A DNA stretch of 64,000 bases from Effrenium voratum (lineage: Eukaryota > Sar > Dinophyceae > Suessiales > Symbiodiniaceae). Numbering within the stretch: the stretch's first letter is position 1; the number at the start of each line of letters is the position of its first letter. A program made the translations under genes and the position numbers. The notes under the pieces are model-generated. The model was not told where the DNA came from. It was given only the letters and a program-made list of their open reading frames with translations, and ran no database searches. The DNA is taken from NCBI GenBank assembly GCA_963377175.1, contig CAUJNA010003735.1:62001-126000 (forward strand), in the 5' to 3' direction. Of the stretch, positions 30,510 through 40,755 are shown piece after piece.

Positions 30510-32687
30510 GTAGAGGAATCGGGGGTGCGTTGTCTTCGACCTATTCTCAAACTTTGAATGGGCAAGATCTACAGTGGTTGCTTCGTTGAAATGGTAGGGG
30601 ATATGTTTTGCAGTTTTTGGCTCCGTGTCTCCGTTTGTGAGGCATTGTCAGCGACCGCCGCGCTGCAGAGAAGAGTTGAGCCGGCGGTCTGGGGCTTCAG
30701 ATCATCAGAGACTGCAGTTTGCAAAGTCTATCAAAATCCCACTCCCTTTCCGGGCTCAAGAAACAGCCACATAATGCCCGCTGCCTCCCAAGTCGAACAA
30801 TTGAAGAGGAGTTGCGAAGGACCAAGAATGGTTGTTTTGCTTCAGGTCTCTTAGAACGACTCATTTTTTTTATTGAATTCGGGGGGGGGGGGGGGGTTGC
30901 TGGGAAATCAAGCTGCGTTCTGGGGATGGCTACCTCAAAAGTCGGTGGTACACATGACCCAATTCCCCATGCAACGTCCAAAGGGTCCCGAACCAAGATT
31001 CATACGAGAACTAGGCTTGCTGCAGCGTTTCAGCAGGGAGGAAGGTCATTGAACAAATGCCGGGGTGGGAGGTCTTGAATTTGTTCAAAAGGGGTCCAAA
31101 GAAATACAAGGACATGGACCATTCGCCTCCGCCGGCCGGAACAGCGACTGCGCGCGGATCGGAAGCCTTCCCGGTCCGCCATCTTCCCTCGCGGACGAAA
31201 GTGTGGCGTCGCCGGGGCGGGGATTGAGAGGTTCTCTGCATTCGGCTGTCCGCCATTCGACGCATCATCGTGGTTTTGTATATATGAGATTGCATGTTCT
31301 TCATAATTAGGTAGTTTTACTTGGACGAAGCGGTGGAATCAGGCAGGGCCAAAAAGGCAACAGGTACAAAAGCGTTTGTCAGGGTAATGCGGGGGTTGCT
31401 TGCACCGCTCGGCAGAGAGGACGCTTCCGCCGCCGCGGGAATGGCTCCCAGTGTGCAGACCCATGAGCAACACCAACATCCGGCTGTTTGGGTTCGGAAG
31501 TTTCCTTCCCCAATTTGGGTTCATCAGCAGCACATTTGGGCGTGTCTTTTAGTGGAATGGTTCAATCTGGTGGTGTTCACAACCAACAAAAGGGTGTCCC
31601 CAAAGATGGCCCATTTTGGGAAAGCAGAGGGCCCAAGAAGGCGCAAAAAAACACCTGTCCAACATACTCTCGACCGCCCTTGTGCGGTGCTTGGGCCTGC
31701 CCAAGCGGGCCTGCCGCTTTGAGGCAGTCCGGATCACCTTTTGGGGCAACACAAATGAAGCACCGGCAAAGCAGAGGTGTGCTTTTAAAGTTTGTTAGAT
31801 TAGATAGCATGAATTTAGATAAGGAACCCAATGGAAAGTCCGTGGACATGAAGGCCCCAAATCATGTCCACCAGAGAGCCCCGAACGATTTAAGAAAAAC
31901 ACATGCCCATATGAAGCATTGTCAAACCCGAAAAGACTGTTGAGTTTCGTATTGTGCGTTTCATGGAATTTGTGGAAATGCAGAACACCATGGCAAACGA
32001 TGCGGACTCTCATAAAAGATACCCATTTGAGTATGTGCCAGACTGGAGACCCGCAATGCATTTGTTCTTCCACCGCATGGTAAGTTCACAGTTCCAGCGG
32101 TTCTCATCCTGAAGCCATCATCGCACTTTGCTACACCCGCCGCATAGCTCAACAGCAGGATGCTTGCCACGGTAGATATTCATTGTGTTCTCAACTGACA
32201 TAGGACCGGAGTTGCCAAGCCTAATTGGGCGAGTGTGGCCAATGTCATTTCTTATCCCACAGTAGATGATCATGCACATTGACCGTGTACAGAGTTAAAT
32301 AGATATGCAGTGTTTCAGACGATTCGTATCCAAATGCACGTTCAAAACTGCCGTTATTGATATGTGATGAACATTGTTCTCCTCATGTACCGATCGATCT
32401 GGGGAACTTTGGCCTTCCCCCTCAGCGGCAAGGGCAAGGAAAGCTACATTTCATGGCATTTTTTTTTTTTTTTTTTTTTTTTATGAACAAACATCTACAT
32501 ATATATATATATATATACATATTCGTTTTCCTTCACTGGCTTCTCATGCAATGCCGTCATTAAAAGGCTTCAGCCACATGCCGGTGCCACATTCCCCGAG
32601 AGCCAGCAACTCTCCATTCGGATCTGCGGCAACGACTGAGATTTGGACCCAAAGGGCGGCAGTTTGCCCAAGTTGCTTCTTGGCAGG
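30510..32687. other. Sparse region with one weak exon
   Basis: A G/C-ending frame at about 31,110-31,230 (ASAGRNSDCARIGSLPGPPS) may be an exon, and another at 31,400-31,490 (LGREDASAAAGMAPSVQTHE) is weaker. A G-run lies at 30,880-30,894, a 23-base T-run at 32,460-32,482 and (TA)n at 32,497-32,518. Nothing else is supportable. Confidence 0.3.
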
Positions 32688-32820
32688 CTAGGTCCCCCAG
32701 TGCCCTTTTACCGTTTCTTTTTTGGTTGGGAGATTCGGTTCCCATCCAAAAATAGACAAAAGCGGAAAACAAAAAGTCGGGTACCAACTTCTTCTAAGCT
32801 CTCAAATCTGGAGGACCTAG
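32688..32820 (+). repeat. Introner-like element family A
   Basis: CTAGGTCCCCCAG at the left and CTGGAGGACCTAG at the right, the best inverted pair of the family. Interior CCCTTTTACCGTTTCTTTTT and AACTTCTTCTAAGCTCTCAA. GT-AG boundaries are available at 32,692 and 32,820. Confidence 0.7.
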
Positions 32821-33344
32821 CAAACTCCATTTTGGATGGCTAATGTTCAGGTGGATACTCCAAGAACCTCCGCAAAAATTGCTTTCCTGCGGAGCGGGAA
32901 CCAAAAAACAACATGAGGATCGGAATCTGGAGGACCCAGCAGGTGAGAAGGGCCCAAAACCAGGATGCATTTGTACGCTCCACAAGCCGGCCTATCGGCC
33001 TGCCCACCCGAAAACCACCCCGCGCCAAGGTGATAGATAGCTTCAGGTCTTTTGGCGGCGACTGAACAGCCTCTTTGTCAGGCCACCTGGAAACGTCGAC
33101 CAAACAGGAGTTTCCGCCAAGAAAGGAGGTTGATTTTCCCTCGATTTGTGGGGGGCGTTTTCGGGTTAGTACTGCAGCCTAGATGTGGAATATCGTTTTG
33201 GGGTTAGTTTAAAACCCAAAACAGGGCATAATCATAAGATAACCGTGTGCGAGTGCGTGAATAGTTTCTGGTTGGTTGACTAGTTGCTTAAGTGTTTGTG
33301 TTGTTGATTTGCTTAATTATGTGTATATGTGTATTTTTATCTTG
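32821..33344. other. No clear gene
   Basis: A frame at 32,843-33,040 reads FRWILQEPPQKLLSCGAGTK but has low third-position bias. Otherwise AT-rich unique sequence. Confidence 0.3.
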
Positions 33345-33455
33345 GTGGCTTCTAGCCATCCCCTTAGCTGTTCAGCCTTTTGGCGTTTAGTGGTAGTTTC
33401 CATTTAACCCACTAAAAGTTAGTCACTTTTCGCGGGGGATCTGAGGGCAGCCCAG
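33345..33455 (+). repeat. Introner-like element family C'
   Basis: GTGGCTTCTAGCCATCCCC to GGGGGATCTGAGGGCAGCCCAG. Immediately followed by a TA-rich foldback, so one element may have inserted next to another. Confidence 0.65.
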
Positions 33456-33613
33456 ATATATATATATATATATATGGCCATGGTTCAAAACCAATGGTAC
33501 CATTTTGGGATAGGTGCACCACCCATTCTCGTCCATTTTAGTGGTTGGATTGGGATGTTCACTAATAATACGGGGTGTTGAGCCATGGCCATATATATAT
33601 ATATATATATATA
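33456..33613. repeat. (TA)n-ended foldback element
   Basis: (TA)n-GGCCATGGTTCAA at the left and TTGAGCCATGGCC-(TA)n at the right form an inverted repeat around a core containing GGTGCACCACCCATT and TTTTAGTGGTTGGATTGGG. The core resembles 47,035-47,125. Confidence 0.7.
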
Positions 33614-33627
33614 CACTCTTGTTTTTA

Positions 33628-33770
33628 GTGTCCACTTCGCTTCCGGGATTCCGGGCTTGGCTCTCTCCCGTCTTCGGGCCCGGAAGCGGTGCGCCAGGAT
33701 GGCGGGGAAGCGGTGCGGCAAGCTGTCCCCCCTCTCCCTGCTGCTGCAGGAGACTTCGGGCTTTGCTTGA
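33628..33770 (+). CDS. Candidate exon, unknown product
   Basis: The frame GIPGLALSRLRARKRCARMA then GKRCGKLSPLSLLLQETSGFA has mostly G/C third positions and stops at TGA 33,768-33,770. Acceptor TTTTTAG at 33,627. A second frame runs to a good GTAAGG donor at 33,798 and cannot be excluded. Basic, with no recognised family. Confidence 0.38.
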
Positions 33771-33932
33771 ACGAAGGGGAACCAAAACGAGGAGTTGGTA
33801 AGGGATGATATGAACATCCTCAGGTGGGTCAGGTTTGTTTGGACCAACAAGGGGTGGTAGCCCTGGGGTTCCATGAAAACAATGCGGTGGGGAAACAAGA
33901 GCAAGAGAAGAATTTCCGAAATGGGCCCAAGT

Positions 33933-34073
33933 CTAGGTCCCCCAGTAGTGCCCTTTTACCGTTTCTTTTTTGGGGAAGGGTTCCCCTACTAAAATAGACT
34001 ACCGGAAGCCGGAAAAATAAAAAATACAATCGCGGGTACCATTATTCTAACCTCTCAAACCTGGAGGACCTAG
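33933..34073 (+). repeat. Introner-like element family A with possible AAGT duplication
   Basis: CTAGGTCCCCCAGTAGTGCC to CTGGAGGACCTAG. Flanks read AAGT on both sides (33,929-33,932 and 34,074-34,077), a possible 4-bp target duplication. The right end abuts an exon. Confidence 0.65.
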
Positions 34074-34223
34074 AAGTGGTTTTGTTCCGTCCACGGTGTG
34101 GAATGCCGATTCTCCAAGCTGCGGTCAAACTCCGTCGCGGACCGCCGGGACCGGATCATCGTGCTGGTCTGCGACCTTTGGGCTTTGGTGGACTTGTTCC
34201 GCACTTCCCCAAAGGAGACTGGA
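34074..34223 (+). CDS. Candidate exon directly after element A
   Basis: Starts exactly after GACCTAG and reads KWFCSVHGVECRFSKLRSNS then VADRRDRIIVLVCDLWALVD to KETG. That is 50 codons in phase 0, ending at a GTAACATG donor. The core codons are almost all G/C-ending. RIIVLVCDLW looks like a buried beta strand. A longer frame (34,076-34,423) overlaps but has poorer codon bias. No family recognised. Confidence 0.48.
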
Positions 34224-35029
34224 GTAACATGTTGAACTGCTTGTCCTCGAATCCAACTAAGTCAAAGCACGCTAGCGGCCACATGAACGCAACGGTGCAT
34301 TGGGAGGACAAGCTGGCTAGGCTTTTCCAGGCTCACTTTGCCCAGTGGTTTGTCCCAGGCCCCATCCACATGGAAGCTGCCTGGGCTCTGGGACCTGAAA
34401 TTCTGAAAGGGGATCCCGATTAGAGGGGACTGGGATCCAAAGTGGTGGGTTCGTTGTAAAACTCCTTTGAGTTTGTTGGGGGGGGAGGGTAAGATTATGG
34501 CTATAGTTTTAGTTTGTTTGGTGGCTATAGTTTTATGGCTATTTTTGTTGTTGAGTTTGTTGTTTGAGTTTGTTGAGTCTTATGGCTAGAGTTTTGCCTA
34601 ATGTTTTTGGTAGAGTACCCTTTTTTCACCGGTTTCATGGGGACATGTTGTGGGATCCCCTTTGAACACGATGGGTCTGGAAGCGGGAAAGCTTTCTGGT
34701 TTATGGGAGGAGTTCAATTCCACGCAAGTGCGGCTCACACGGGAGAACAACCTCATGCAGAAGAGGCTGGTTGGGCGTCGGAAGGACCTGAGTTCGGGTC
34801 CCTTCAAGTGAAACAGTGGATGGACGAAAGCCATATTGCACCACCATTCAGAAAACCGCGGAATGATTCGATTCGCCTGTAAATACCAACAAACAGTGGT
34901 TTCAACCATGGTTTCAAAGTGGTGCGAAATGGATTTCGTCCACCCACCATTGAGAGGGTGAACTGTGATGATGTCACTGTAGTGGACTCAGTACGTTAGC
35001 TTAGGCCATCACACGGTCATGTGTGGAGG
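34224..35029. other. No gene recognised; family B element at 34,813-34,951
   Basis: Family B copy: ACAGTGGATGGACGAAAG at the left, ATTTCGTCCACCCACCATTG at the right, with TGGTTTCAACCATGGTTTCA inside. A GTTTTAGTTTG-type T/G-rich repeat lies at 34,480-34,600. Confidence 0.45.
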
Positions 35030-35425
35030 GCCCGGTTTGGGTTGGGGGATCGTGGGCCATGCAACCCACAAAGAGAATCCAGACACTTCCCTACAACCCT
35101 TTCACCCAACCACCATTCTATGCTGTAGGTGAAAGACCAGGAACGATATTATGTCCCTTCTGTAGCCACCAAATAACCTCCAATAAAGACAAACAGGATA
35201 ATGACTCAGGTGGCTACATCATATTATTTCCTTATCTGTCCATTTCTCTTTTATTTTCAAGTATTAATATTGGTTGAGGACGTTTCCTTCCGTCGCTTCT
35301 ATCGTTTATCCTCATCCATAATAACCGACGGGAAAGGTCCTGAACTATGAACTAACCTACAAACACAATCCAAATAACCATAATAAAAGCAAGTTAAAAT
35401 AATAAAGATAAAGAAAGATGCAAAC

Positions 35426-35505
35426 CTAAAGGACTGTTAACGCCTGGTCTGGATAAGACTCGTCTTTTCAATAGTCTTACCGCTGCAGCTGGGACTAGAT
35501 TTCAT
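35426..35505 (-). rRNA. SSU rRNA 530-loop-like fragment, organellar type
   Basis: On the minus strand GTCCCAGCTGCAGCGGTAAG (from 35,495) matches the universal 530-loop consensus GTGCCAGCAGCCGCGGTAAT at most positions. It is followed downstream by AGGCGTTAACAGTCC, comparable to the GCGTTAAT stretch after the loop. Only a fragment; no complete SSU is present. The loop is the part of small-subunit rRNA that monitors decoding. Confidence 0.42.
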
Positions 35506-35827
35506 GGTCACTTTCCTTACACCTCCAAGCCTCTATTCTATCGCTTGGTGAGGTGAAGGGATGACCAATAGAAATCTTCCCTGTCCTTCCTGTCACCTAT
35601 CCTCACTCTATCACTTCACCGTTCCATCGTGAGTCTTTCATAGTGACAGGAACTCCAGAAATTGAATGGAGTGAGATGATGGAGTGAGAGGGAACGGTTA
35701 TATGCTGTCTGGTCTATCTCCTTTCGCTTTCCTGTTGACCCGGCTTTCGGAGTTCCTGTTCCACTTCCCCCCTCACCCGTCAACGAAAGAAGAATCCCAG
35801 CCGCTCATTCCCTTCGCTCGCGAAATA

Positions 35828-35910
35828 TATTGGAGAAGATTCCATGGGAAGGAGAGTTAACCCTTAGAAGCGATCCGTGAGCTGGGTTAATAGCGTCCAA
35901 CGGCACTTTC
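35828..35910 (+). rRNA. LSU rRNA domain V fragment, organellar type
   Basis: GGAGAAGATTCCATGGG and, after a short loop, TTAGAAGCGATCCGTGAGCT, GGGTTAATAGCGTC line up with the peptidyl-transferase region of LSU rRNA (bacterial: GTCCCAAGGG..TTTAAAGTGGTACGCGAGCT, GGGTTTAGAACGTC). Similarity stops after GCGTC, where normal LSU continues GTGAGACAG, so this ends like one of the separate LSU pieces of alveolate mitochondria. Confidence 0.55.
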
Positions 35911-35960
35911 TACCTCATGGTCTATTAAGGCTAGAAGCCCTCCTGGCGGTCCTGGCTTAA

Positions 35961-36719
35961 TGGCATGGCCCCAACCCAAACCTTCCGCATTTGGGGCCCG
36001 GCCTTTCCAAGCTTCGGTTTTGCGGCATCCATGGCACGAGAGCCTGCAGAGTTACAAGCCGTAATTTGGTTCGCTAGTGCCCCACCCCGTTCTACTCAAT
36101 TCAGCCCCTAGGGTGTTGTTCCAAATACCCCTTTGTAGGGGGGGTTTTCGCGGACCTCGAGTGGTTCCAAACCTTACCGTCAGAGAGGCACTCTGGGCAC
36201 AGCTCACAGCTCCGAGAAAAAAGTTCAACAGCATGGTTGAATGCAGGAGGCAAAATGGGTGCGTTTTTTGTTGAGGGTGCCCCTTTTCAGGTTGGTTCAA
36301 GGAAAAAACATATGCACAAATGGCTAGCTCAACCGACACGTTAGGTCCCTTTCCCGCCAGCTAGGGCCAGTTCTCACCTTTCCGCTGGCCTCGTGGGGCT
36401 CATTGTTTTCTCAGGGTTGATACCTTCCTGTGCCGTGGATAAATGTCCTGCTTGCAGTGAGGTTGATTCCTTTCGGTTTTCTTTCCCCTTGTCTTTTTGA
36501 AACCACCCACATGTCACAGGATCAATCTCTTCTTTTAAGCCACTTAGGTTCTCAGCGAGAACTGGGATGCTTCACTGGAGTTAGTCCCTCCTTTCTTGTA
36601 CCCAAGCAGACCCCCAATGACCCCAGCAGAGAACATTGTGTTTAGAATGCTTCGCCCTCTGCTTTTGGTTCAAGAGCAACCGCTGGCAAAATCTGTTTGC
36701 AACAGCACGCCGAAGTGGA
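35961..36719. other. No gene recognised
   Basis: Returns to the usual nuclear style of the window. No exon or repeat that I can support. Confidence 0.35.
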
Positions 36720-36911
36720 CTAGGCCCCCAGTAGTGCCCTTTTACCGTTTCTTTTTTGGGGGAGGGGTCCCCTACTAAAATAAACGACCGAAAAAACATC
36801 GGGCGCCAACTTCTTCTAAGCTCTCAAATCTGGAGGAAGAAGATACTGTACACCCGCAAAAGTAGGCCCCTCAAGTCCCTGGATTTTTGGGGGCCCGGCG
36901 TGAGGACCTAG
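36720..36911 (+). repeat. Introner-like element family A with a 65-bp insertion
   Basis: CTAGGCCCCCAGTAGTGCCC at the left. The right end CTGGAGGA is interrupted at 36,837 and resumes AGGACCTAG at 36,903-36,911. The inserted piece (CTGTACACCCGCAAAAGTAG..GGCCCGGC) resembles 46,795-46,842, so an unrelated repeat has entered the element, possibly with an AGGA duplication. Confidence 0.6.
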
Positions 36912-37039
36912 GGAAGACTTCCGCCCCGCCCCCAACCGGCCTTCTGCGCGGCAGGTTGGACCGCCAGGCGCGGAAGCAGCGGGCGGTGAAGCTCCGCAAG
37001 CTGGCGGACCGAGCGCTGCTTGGCTGGAGACGCCTTTCT
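36912..37039 (+). CDS. Candidate exon directly after element A
   Basis: Starts right after GACCTAG with frame KTSAPPPTGLLRGRLDRQAR then KQRAVKLRKLADRALLGW, ending near a TGTGTCC donor. Very basic, helical, with strong third-position G/C. No recognised family. Confidence 0.45.
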
Positions 37040-37068
37040 TGTGTCCTTGTTTTTGGTCTTTTTTTTTT

Positions 37069-39574
37069 CCCTTACTATTTGTTTTGTCCCTTAAGGGTTG
37101 CTCACATTTGTTTTTTATCCCTTAAGGGTTGCTCACTATTTGTTTTGTCCCTTAAGGGTTGCTCACATTTGTTTTTTCCCTGAAGGGTCACTATTGTTTT
37201 GGCCCCTTAAGGGTTGCTCACTATATTTTTCTGCCTTCAGGGTTGCTCACTCTTTTTTTTAATCCCTTAAGGGTTGCTCACTATATTTTTCTGCCTTAAG
37301 GGTTGCTCACTTGTTTTCTTCTTTCCTGCCTTAAGGGTTGCTCACTATTTGTTTAATCCCTTAAGGGTTGCTCATCATGTTTTTTGTTTTAATCCCTTAA
37401 GGGTTGCTCACTATTTGTCTAAGGGTTGCTCACTATTTGTTTCTGCCTGAAGGGTTGCTCACTATATTTTTTATCCCTTAAGGGTTGCTCACTATTTTTT
37501 TTCTGCCGTAAGGGTTGCTCACTATTGTTTATATTCCCTTAAGGGTTGCTGACTATTTTGTCTGCCTCAAGGGTTGCTCACTATTTTATTGAATCCCGTA
37601 AAGGTTGCTCATCTTTTTTAAAACATCCCTTAAGGGTTGCTCTCTATTTGTTTGTCCCTTAAGGGTTGCTCGCTATTTTTTAATCCCTTAAGGTTTGCTC
37701 ATGTTTTTTTGTGCCTTCAGGGTTGCTCACTATTTTTCTAATCCCTGAAGGGTTGCTCACTTTGTTTTCTGCCTTCAGGGTTGCTCACTATTTGTTGAAT
37801 CCCTTAAGGGTTGCTCACTAGTTGTTTGCTGCCTTCAGGGTTGCTCACTATTTTTTAATCCCTTAAAGGTTGCTCACTAGTTTTTTCTGCCTTAAGGGTT
37901 GCTCACTATGTTTTAATCCCTGAAGGGTAGCTCTCTATTTTTCTTGTCCCTTAAGGGTTGCTCACTATTTTTTTAATCCCTTAAGGTTAAGGTTTGCTCA
38001 TGTTTTTTTTCTGCTTTCAGGGTTGCTCACTATTCTTCTAATCCCTGAAGGGTTGCTTACTATTTGTTTTGTCCCTTAAGGGTTGCTCGCTATTTTTTTA
38101 TCCCTTAAGGGTTGCTCACTATTTGTTTTGTCCCTTAAGGGTTGCTCACTATATTTTGCTGCCTTCAGGGTTGCTCACTCTTTTTTAATCCCTTAAGGGT
38201 TGCTCACTATATTTTTCTGCCTTAAGGGTTGCTCACTTGTTTTCTTCTTTCCTGCCTTAAGGGTTGCTCACTATTTGTTTAATCCCTTAAGGGTTGCTCA
38301 TCATGTTTTTTGTTTTAATCCCTTAAGGGTTGCTCACTATTTGTCTAAGGGTTGCTCACTATTTGTTTCTGCCTGAAGGGTTGCTCACTATATTTTTTAT
38401 CCCTTAAGGGTTGCTCACTATTTTTTTCTGCCGTAAGGGTTGCTCACTATTGTTTATATTCCCTTAAGGGTTGCTGACTATTTTGTCTGCCTCAAGGGTT
38501 GCTCACTATTTTATTGAATCCCGTAAAGGTTGCTCATCTTTTTTAAACCATCCCTTAAGGGTTGCTCTCTATTTGTTTGTCCCTTAAGGGTTGCTCGCTA
38601 TTTTTTAATCCCTTAAGGTTTGCTCATGTTTTTTTGTGCCTTCAGGGTTGCTCACTATTTGTCTAATCCCTGAAGGGTTGCTCACTTTGTTTTCTGCCTT
38701 CAGGGTTGCTCACTATTTGTTGAATCCCTTAAGGGTTGCTCACTAGTTGTTTGTTGCCTTCAGGGTTGCTCACTATTTTTTAATCCCTTAAAGGTTGCTC
38801 ACTAGTTTTTTCTGCCTTAAGGGTTGCTCACTATGTTTTAATCCCTGAAGGGTAGCTCTCTATTTTTCTTGTCCCTTAAGGGTTGCTCACTATTTTTTTA
38901 ATTCCTTAAGGTTAAGGTTTGCTCATGTTTTTTTTCTGCTTTCAGGGTTGCTCACTATTTTTCTAATCCCTGAAGGGTTGCTTACTATTTGTTTTGTCCC
39001 TTAAGGGTTGCTCGCTATTTGTTTATCCCTTAAGGGTTGCTCACTATTTGTTTTGTCCCTTAAGGGTTGCTCACTAGTTGTTTCCGCCTTAAGGGTTGCT
39101 CACTATTTTTTAATCCCTTAAGGGTTGCTCACTAGTTGTTTGCTGCCTTCAGGGCTGCTCACTATTTGTTTAATCCCTTAAGGGTTGCTCACTATATTTT
39201 TCGGCCGTAAGGGTTGCTCACTCTTTTTTAATCCCTTAAGGGTTGCTCACTAGTTGTTTGCTGCCTTAAGGGTTGCTCACTATTTTTCAATCCCTTAAGG
39301 GTTGCTGACTATTTTTCCTGCCTTCAGGGTTGCTCTCTCTTTGTTTTGTCCCTTAAGGGTTGCTCGCTATAATTCTCTGCCTTAAGGGTTGCTCACTATT
39401 TTTTGAATCCCTTAAGGGTTGCTCACTATTTGTTGAATCCCTTAAGGGTTGCTCACTTCTTTTAATCCCTTAAGGGTTGCTCACTACTTTTTTCTGCCTT
39501 AAGGGTTGCTCACTATGTTTTAATCCTTTAAGGGTAGCTCTCTATTTTTCTTGTCCCTTTCGGGTTGCTCACTG
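37069..39574 (+). repeat. CCCTTAAGGG-TTGCTCACTA satellite array with 925-bp higher-order unit
   Basis: Roughly 80-90 units of about 28-30 bp. Each has a 10-bp palindrome CCCTTAAGGG (or CTGCCTTAAGGG/CCTTCAGGG variants), the conserved TTGCTCACTA, and a variable T-rich spacer (TTTGTTTTGT, TTTTTTAAT, ATATTTTTCTG). The variant order in 37,215-38,140 repeats almost exactly in 38,140-39,065 (for example TTGTTTTCTTCTTTCCTGCC at 37,311 and 38,238), so a ~925-bp block duplicated after the variants arose. No open frame; plus strand is T-rich. CRISPR is rejected because spacers are T-rich and non-unique. Confidence 0.92.
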
Positions 39575-40529
39575 ACTGAGCTCATGGACTTGTCCCTTTT
39601 AGAATGGTTTGGGCCATTTTTTAGTGGTAAATGGAACGTTGATTTGACATCTTGCCGGGTTTTCAGCAGGGAATGAGGAATGGAATGACCCCGAACTGAA
39701 CCATCCCCGATTCGGCTTTGAAGGGAATGTTCAAAACCGGATTCATTCCCAAAACCTTGAAGGTCATGCCCTACTGAGCGCCAGCCATATGTTCCGGGTT
39801 GGCAGGTTCAACAGATTTCAGTTGGGTAAAGTCCTTCTATGCCCTACCAGGGCTATCAGGCAACTGTGATCATTTGTGTAGAAGCCATTGTGAATGGGTC
39901 AGTGGAAGCAAAGACACCGGGGTAGGCTGCCAACACCCTAGATGAACAGATGTGAGTATGTGTCAAAATATGGATTTGCAGCCCCAAAAATGGTTGTGAT
40001 TTCCTTTTGGTGTCCCTTTAAACCATCCCAAAAAAAGGGTAGCCTCAAAAACTGAACCAAACTCATGTGTCAATGGGTGTTTTGGATCCATTTGCTTTAC
40101 CAGCTTAACAGAATGATGCGGAAAGAAGTGGCAGCTGGAGATCCAAGTGACAAGCGTGTAAGAGTGGGTGTGTCTGACAATGGGGGGTAGGGTGGTGGGG
40201 TGGTGGGGTGGACCATTTTGTCATTCAAAACACCACCCAAAACAGAAGAGGTTATCAAAAGAGGACACACCCAAGTATGGGTCTTGCAGTTGAGAAATCA
40301 AACCTGAGCTGTGCCATCTTTTTGTGCGCTGTTCGGGCTATGGGTTTCCGCTACCCCCCCGCCACTTCCCCTAAACCACCATGTGCAGGATAAAATGGGG
40401 AGGGGGGTTTTGCGAGTATAAAACAGTATGGGCCGTTTCTCTGGGTACCTTGCGAGTTCTACGTGTCAGTTCCTGTCAGGTTCCATGTGGGTAGCCTCAA
40501 ACGTCGGGTCTGTGAATCACCGGGGTCAG
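39575..40529. other. No gene recognised; family I copy at 39,660-39,785
   Basis: The copy ends CCCTACTGAGCGCCAGC, the inverted match of the start of the 18.8-kb copy, and contains GGGAATGAGGAATGGAATGA. The (GTGGG)n-like sequence at 40,185-40,210 is short. Confidence 0.4.
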
Positions 40530-40755
40530 TCACGTCTGGATCCAAGGCAGCGGGCGCATGAGCTGGCGGTGAGCCGGCGCGCTCAGCTCGAAGTCGAGGA
40601 TTCATATTGCAAGTAAACCCTGGGTGGCTCCCAGCCATCCGGTTCCTTAGCATGTTAGCCTTTTAGTGTTTAGTGGTAATTTCCATTTAACCCACTAAAA
40701 GTTAGACTTTTAGCGGGGGATCTGAGGGCAGCTCAGTACCATCACAGGAGCTTAG
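40530..40755 (+). CDS. Two-exon terminal gene fragment split by a family C' element
   Basis: Exon 1 (40,530-40,612) follows CCGGGGTCAG and reads SRLDPRQRAHELAVSRRAQL then EVEDSYC, ending AA|GTAAAC, a good donor. The family C' element ends GGCAGCTCAG at 40,736. Joining gives an Asn codon, then TITGA and TAG at 40,753-40,755. Without splicing the frame stops at once (AAG TAA). Exon 1 is strongly G/C-ending, charged and helical. No family recognised. Confidence 0.48.
40613..40736 (+). repeat. Introner-like element family C'
   Basis: The host-like donor GTAAACCCTGG is followed by GGTGGCTCCCAGCCATCC, TTTAGTGTTTAGTGGTAATT, CTAAAAGTTAGACTTTTAGC and GGGGGATCTGAGGGCAGCTCAG. Confidence 0.65.

Larger units (their letters stand above)
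35030..35960. other. Probable nuclear insertion of mitochondrial DNA (NUMT)
   Basis: This block lacks the T/G runs, small elements and G/C-ending frames of its surroundings. It holds rRNA-like fragments on both strands and several short inverted repeats: TGTAGCCACC at 35,161 with GGTGGCTACA at 35,209; CCGTCG at 35,290 with CGACGG at 35,326; ACAGGAACTCCAGAAA at 35,646 with TTTCGGAGTTCCTGT at 35,745. Scrambled, fragmented rRNA genes and many stem-loops are hallmarks of dinoflagellate mitochondrial DNA. No long frame is open. The boundaries are approximate. A true mitochondrial contig join is the alternative. Confidence 0.5.

Noticed and set aside
34076..34423. 115-codon frame starting near element A
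   Set aside because: Poorer third-position bias than the overlapping 50-codon frame that ends at a donor; kept only as an alternative.
37069..39574. CRISPR-like array of palindromic repeats and spacers
   Set aside because: Spacers are T-rich, of few types and repeated in order; repeat units vary; eukaryotic context; no cas genes.
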